A stretch of DNA of 9,470 nt from UBA7236 sp964638865 (lineage in GTDB: Bacteria > Bacteroidota > Bacteroidia > Chitinophagales > BACL12), in contig CAZXBG010000146.1 of the NCBI GenBank assembly GCA_964638865.1, forward strand, positions 1 to 9,470. Direction: 5' to 3'. This document shows positions 6,416-9,470 of this stretch, one piece after another. The notes beneath the pieces are model-generated. The model did no database searches. It was given only the letters and a program-made list of their open reading frames with translations, and was not told the origin of the DNA. Numbering within the stretch: position 1 is the stretch's first letter; each line of letters begins with the position of its first letter. A program made the position numbers and the translations under genes.

Positions 6416-6796
6416 TCAGTTCAACATAAATGGCGCAATCATTTGAAACTCGGGAATCACTACATCGAAGTGTTTCCCGTCGAGTTTTTTGATCATAAGG
6501 TAGGTTCCTTTCATTTTTCCCATTGGTGCCACAAGATTGCAACCTGAAACGTACTGATGAAAAGCTCCGGGAACAATAACGGGGGTTTCTCCAACTACTC
6601 CTTCACCTTCCACCTCACGCCAAACGCCAATTCCATCATAAATATGCCAGTGTCTGCGCAATAATTGAACGGTGTTTTCGCTTTTGTTTTCAATGGTTAC
6701 CCGGTAAGCAAACACAAACTCCCCATTTTTGGAATAGTTGTGCTGGAAGAAGGTTTCCACGCTTACTTTAACACCTTGAGTAATGCTTGTTACCAT
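6416..6796 (-). CDS. apaG: ApaG-domain protein (Co2+/Mg2+ efflux protein family)
   Basis: A 126-residue ApaG-domain protein, essentially the whole family length. Conserved parts are VQLLRRHWHIYDGIG (43-57), EVEGEGVVGETPVIVPG (61-77) with its glycine-rich turn, YVSGCNLVAPMGKMKGTYLM (82-101) and FDVVIPEFQMIAPFMLN at the end. The family is an immunoglobulin-like beta fold; bacterial members have been linked to cobalt and magnesium resistance and to Ap4A metabolism, but the exact function is not firmly known. The frame is open to a TTG at 6859, overlapping gmk; the ATG at 6796 starts at the usual family position. It follows gmk by 55 nt on the same strand, probably as the last gene of the yicC-gmk-apaG operon. 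Its stop lies 2 nt from the gldB stop, and I see no terminator between them. Confidence 0.92.
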   Translation of the reverse strand: MVTSITQGVKVSVETFFQHNYSKNGEFVFAYRVTIENKSENTVQLLRRHWHIYDGIGVWREVEGEGVVGETPVIVPGAFHQYVSGCNLVAPMGKMKGTYLMIKKLDGKHFDVVIPEFQMIAPFMLN

Positions 6797-6851
6797 ATTT
6801 TGAGGAATATGACTGTAAATGTAAGTGATATTTTTGCTTACCGCTCTACTT

Positions 6852-7415
6852 TTAACCAAGAAAGTTATTCACGAGTTCCTCTGCTGTTTGCAAAGTAATG
6901 TCCAGTTTATCGTTTATAATGGCAAAATCAAAACGGTCGTGAAAACTTAGTTCGAGCGTTACCCTTTCTATTCTGGTATTTAAGGTTTCGGGAGTTTCGG
7001 TTGCACGTTTTTTTAATCTATCTATTAATATTTCAAGCGAAGGAGGTTGAATAAAAATAGATAAAGTTTTTTCGGGAAATTTATTTTTCAAACTTAATGC
7101 ACCTTTTACATCTACATCAAAAATGATGTGTTTCCCATCATTCCACAATCGTTTCAGTTCACTTTCAAGTGTTCCATAAAATTTTCCCGAATACACTTCT
7201 TCCCATTCCACAAATTCGTTTGTTGCAATTTTAATTTTAAATTCTTCATTCGATAAAAAATAATAATCTTTCCCATTCACTTCATTTTCTCTTTTATTTC
7301 TTGTGGTTGCAGAAACAGAAAATGCAAGCGACGGAATTGTATTTAACAGGTATTTAACTACAGTAGTTTTTCCTGCACCGGAAGGAGCTGTAACGATGAT
7401 CAGTTTACCGGGCAT
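6852..7415 (-). CDS. gmk: Guanylate kinase
   Basis: This 187-residue cytoplasmic enzyme phosphorylates GMP to GDP with ATP, an essential step of guanine nucleotide synthesis and salvage. The P-loop APSGAGKTT lies at 10-18 with Lys16. The GMP-binding region is SVSATTRNKRENEVNGKDYYF (33-53), followed by EWEEVYSGKFYGT (70-82) and the acidic IIFDVDVKGA (97-106). The lid-type segment RLKKRATETPETLNTRIE (133-150) follows. All expected motifs are intact. The ATG at 7415 starts MPGKLIIVTAPSG; its A is also the last base of the yicC stop codon (TAATG), which suggests translational coupling. A longer open frame to 7544 only overlaps yicC. Confidence 0.97.
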   Translation of the reverse strand: MPGKLIIVTAPSGAGKTTVVKYLLNTIPSLAFSVSATTRNKRENEVNGKDYYFLSNEEFKIKIATNEFVEWEEVYSGKFYGTLESELKRLWNDGKHIIFDVDVKGALSLKNKFPEKTLSIFIQPPSLEILIDRLKKRATETPETLNTRIERVTLELSFHDRFDFAIINDKLDITLQTAEELVNNFLG

Positions 7416-8287
7416 TATAAAACATTGTTTAATTGTTCTTTTATTTTTTCGAGTTCGTCTTTCATTACCACTACTTTGCGTTGCATTTCGGCGTGATAAG
7501 CTTTGGAACCAATTGTGTTTATTTCTCTGTTCATTTCCTGACAAATAAATCCGAGTTTTTTTCCTTTTTCTGTAAGTGTTTCATTTATGGTTTGCACAAA
7601 ATAATTACAATGTGATCTGAGTCTTATCACTTCTTCGGTGATATCCATTTTTTCGAAATAGAAGATCAATTCCTGTTCGAAACGATTTTTGTCAATATCT
7701 TCTTCTGTAACAAATGCTTTTAGATCGTTGAACATTTTAGTGCGCTGTTGTTCCATTCTGGAAGGATCGAGGTGTTCTACTTCTATAAGTGCATTTAAAA
7801 TTAATTCCACGTGTAAAACAAGATCTGTTTCGAGGTTTTTTCCCTCATCCAATCTAAATTTTTGTAATTGTGCACAAACAGTATTTAAATGATTAAACAA
7901 TTCTGTTTGTTGTTCCTCCGATAATGAATCGGTGGAAGTTGTGGTAATATTTGGCAACCGAAAAACAAGGTCGAGTATGTTTGTATCATTTACCTGAAGG
8001 TCGGTAGTGATATTTTTTATTTGACGATAATATTCTTTTACCGCTGTTGCATTAATGTCGCCGGTTTTATCATCCGTTAATTCAAATCCTAATGTACAAT
8101 CTGTTTTTCCTCTTATTATGGTTTTGTTCAACACATTGCGGATCTCTATTTCATATTCCTTAAATAATGGGGAAAGACGAAGGTTCAGATCGAAGGTTTT
8201 ACTGTTGAGTGTTTTTAATTCGAGCACAATATTTTTGCCGTTGAGGGAAAAAGTTTTTCTTCCGTAGCCGGTCATGGATAGTATCAT
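7415..8287 (-). CDS. yicC: YicC/YloC-family endoribonuclease
   Basis: The protein has 290 residues, typical for the family. The N-terminus MILSMTGYGR is the family signature, followed by LELKTLNSKTFDLNLRL (22-38). The C-terminal DUF1732-type part carries GKKLGFICQEMNREINTIGS (242-261), then a charged helical tail to the end. YicC (Escherichia coli) and YloC (Bacillus subtilis) have been described as endoribonucleases; the substrate here is unknown. The ATG at 8287 is used; an internal ATG at 8275, just before TGYGR, is a possible alternative. It overlaps the gmk start by one base, and pairing of yicC/yloC with gmk is widespread. The upstream promoter box lies just past the stop of the transporter gene. 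Confidence 0.93.
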   Translation of the reverse strand: MILSMTGYGRKTFSLNGKNIVLELKTLNSKTFDLNLRLSPLFKEYEIEIRNVLNKTIIRGKTDCTLGFELTDDKTGDINATAVKEYYRQIKNITTDLQVNDTNILDLVFRLPNITTTSTDSLSEEQQTELFNHLNTVCAQLQKFRLDEGKNLETDLVLHVELILNALIEVEHLDPSRMEQQRTKMFNDLKAFVTEEDIDKNRFEQELIFYFEKMDITEEVIRLRSHCNYFVQTINETLTEKGKKLGFICQEMNREINTIGSKAYHAEMQRKVVVMKDELEKIKEQLNNVL

Positions 8288-8303
8288 AATTTGTATTTGA
8301 GTG

Positions 8304-8333
8304 CAAAAATACGATTATACTCTTGCTTTCAAA
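8304..8333 (-). promoter_or_regulatory. Candidate promoter of the yicC-gmk-apaG operon
   Basis: Minus strand: TTTG (8333-8330), an 18-nt spacer, then TATTTTTG (8311-8304). This fits the Bacteroidota primary sigma-factor pattern of TTTG near -33 and TAnnTTTG near -7 in both sequence and spacing. The -7 box ends 16 nt before the yicC ATG, giving a very short leader. The upstream element overlaps the last codons of the transporter gene. Confidence 0.55.
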
Positions 8334-9217
8334 GACTTATTGTTTCCTGAAAAACTTACCAATGCCACACCCATAAACACTAATAAGGAAGAAATGATCT
8401 TATTTATTGAAATAGTATCCGACTGCATAAACACTGCAATCAGGGTTGCGATAACAGGTTGGAGATAAATATAAACACTCACTAAGGCAGGGTTTCCGTA
8501 TTGAAGTCCGAGTATATTAAATAAGTATGCCAACACCGTTGCACCGAGTATTACTACTGCAAGCGACCAAAGTGCTATGGATGGAATTGTTTGCCATTCG
8601 ATAGCCAAAAAATCTTTTATTCCGAAGGGAATAACAAGAAAAAAGCCATAAAAAAATATCCATTTTGCAATGGTGAGCGGGGCATATTTTTGCATTAATG
8701 GTTTGGTAATTACGAGAAAAATTGCATAAGAAGTTGCATTCAACATAATACAGATATCACCCGTAATACTGGAGGGAGAAGTAACATCTTTAGCGCCTGA
8801 AGAAATAAGCATTGCAACACCGATACCGCCGGTAATAATACCCAATGCTTTAAATAGAGTTATTTTATCTTTCAATATGATCCACGCCATTACCAAAACA
8901 ATAATGGGTGTTGTTATCATAATTAATGCGCTATGAATTTCGGAGGTTAGGCTCAATCCCTTAAAAAATAGCAATTGATTTATTGCAACGCCGAATAATG
9001 CGGCTAGAAATATCTTTTTTTGATCTTGTTTTTCTACTTTTTCTTTAATAAAAAGAGTATGTAACAGAAAGAAAATGATCAAGGCGCCGGTTACTCTCAT
9101 TAATACAATTCCGAATGGAGGAATATGTTCCAAAACAATTTTACCGATAGAATAATTAATTCCATAAATAATGTTTGCGGATAGAATAAAGATGTGAGCC
9201 TTGAGTGAATTCTTCAC
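8315..9217 (-). CDS. EamA/DMT-family transporter
   Basis: An integral membrane protein of 300 residues from the proposed GTG start, with about ten hydrophobic segments in two EamA repeats (about 8-137 and 153-288). Each repeat ends in the expected pattern: ALIMITTPIIVLVMAWIILK then LGIITGGIGVAML in the first, and ALVSVYIYLQPVIATLIAVF then KIISSLLVFMGVAL in the second. The family includes inner-membrane exporters of amino acids and metabolites; the substrate cannot be read from sequence. No ATG exists near the N-terminus. The GTG at 9217 (VKNSLKAHIFILS) gives the normal family length; a TTG at 9304 would add 29 residues of low plausibility. I found no TAnnTTTG box just upstream. It points the same way as yicC but probably forms a separate unit. 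Confidence 0.9.
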   Translation of the reverse strand: MKNSLKAHIFILSANIIYGINYSIGKIVLEHIPPFGIVLMRVTGALIIFFLLHTLFIKEKVEKQDQKKIFLAALFGVAINQLLFFKGLSLTSEIHSALIMITTPIIVLVMAWIILKDKITLFKALGIITGGIGVAMLISSGAKDVTSPSSITGDICIMLNATSYAIFLVITKPLMQKYAPLTIAKWIFFYGFFLVIPFGIKDFLAIEWQTIPSIALWSLAVVILGATVLAYLFNILGLQYGNPALVSVYIYLQPVIATLIAVFMQSDTISINKIISSLLVFMGVALVSFSGNNKSLKARV

Positions 9218-9470
9218 GCGGTAAAGGTAGGAAGAATTGCCGGTAAGGCGGTGTGAGCGGTAAGAATGCGGGAAGAAAAAAATAATTACAATGGAAAAGA
9301 ACAATATTTTTGGTTTTCACCCTTCCATAGAGTTCCATCGTTAATTCTTTGGAGATACTCGTATTTTTCTTCTTAGTGCTCTCCGTGTATTGTGGAAAAA
9401 AATGGTTCCCACCAGCCTCAAAGATGTTTTGTGTGTTTATAATGCGTATCTCATTTTATTTTTATTTGCA
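9218..9470. other. Right-end intergenic stretch, no gene seen
   Basis: No credible coding region or RNA gene is seen. The phrase CTTAGTGCTCTCCGTG near 9373-9388 resembles the short dispersed repeats common beside Bacteroidota genes, but only one copy is present here. The end is AT-rich. The window may stop inside the intergenic region of the next gene. Confidence 0.5.

Noticed and set aside
9156..9338. Minus-strand open frame of 60 residues upstream of the transporter
   Set aside because: It overlaps the transporter's 5' end in another frame and has no recognisable features.
9448..9462. 15-nt match in inverse orientation to 2131-2145 (ATCTCATTTTATTTT)
   Set aside because: The sequence is AT-rich and low in complexity; flanking sequence does not align consistently, so chance is a sufficient explanation.

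Overview
The window looks like a scaffold piece from a Bacteroidota genome, probably an environmental one assembled from short reads. It is AT-rich with standard code, and TGA ends three of its genes. Candidate promoters match the Bacteroidota pattern TTTG / TAnnTTTG, and Shine-Dalgarno sequences are largely absent. It also carries a GldB-type gliding lipoprotein and a porin-like outer-membrane barrel, both typical of the phylum. A run of exactly 100 N marks a scaffold gap at 2269-2368.

Layout, left to right. (1) 1-100: a nested palindrome with two related pairs of arms; a third arm copy lies inside the 3' end of the next gene. (2) 149-2119, minus strand: a membrane-anchored PQQ-like beta-propeller gene. 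An in-frame TGA separates its N-terminal transmembrane anchor from the large propeller domain. (3) 2120-2925: no gene. This stretch holds a tandem array of alternating 75-bp and 66/67-bp units (about 141-bp dimers), interrupted by the gap, then a short TTTGCG-type repeat and an inverted repeat. (4) 2926-5312, minus strand: glutamine-dependent NAD synthetase (nadE) downstream of an outer-membrane beta-barrel gene. A good intrinsic terminator separates them, and its T-tract touches the nadE start codon. (5) 5355-6413, plus strand: a GldB homologue, diverging from the barrel gene across only 42 bp. (6) 8287-6416, minus strand: yicC, gmk and apaG, probably one operon, with a good candidate promoter upstream of yicC. 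(7) 9217-8315, minus strand: an EamA/DMT-family transporter.

Functionally this is mostly housekeeping: NAD and GMP metabolism and a YicC-type RNase. The envelope genes are GldB, the beta-barrel and the anchored propeller. As I recall, nadE and gldB are neighbours in Flavobacterium-type genomes, so their closeness here supports the gldB call. I see no defence system, CRISPR array, transposase, tRNA or rRNA. The parts most worth a second look are the repeats, the in-frame stop, and the terminator/start-codon junction of nadE.
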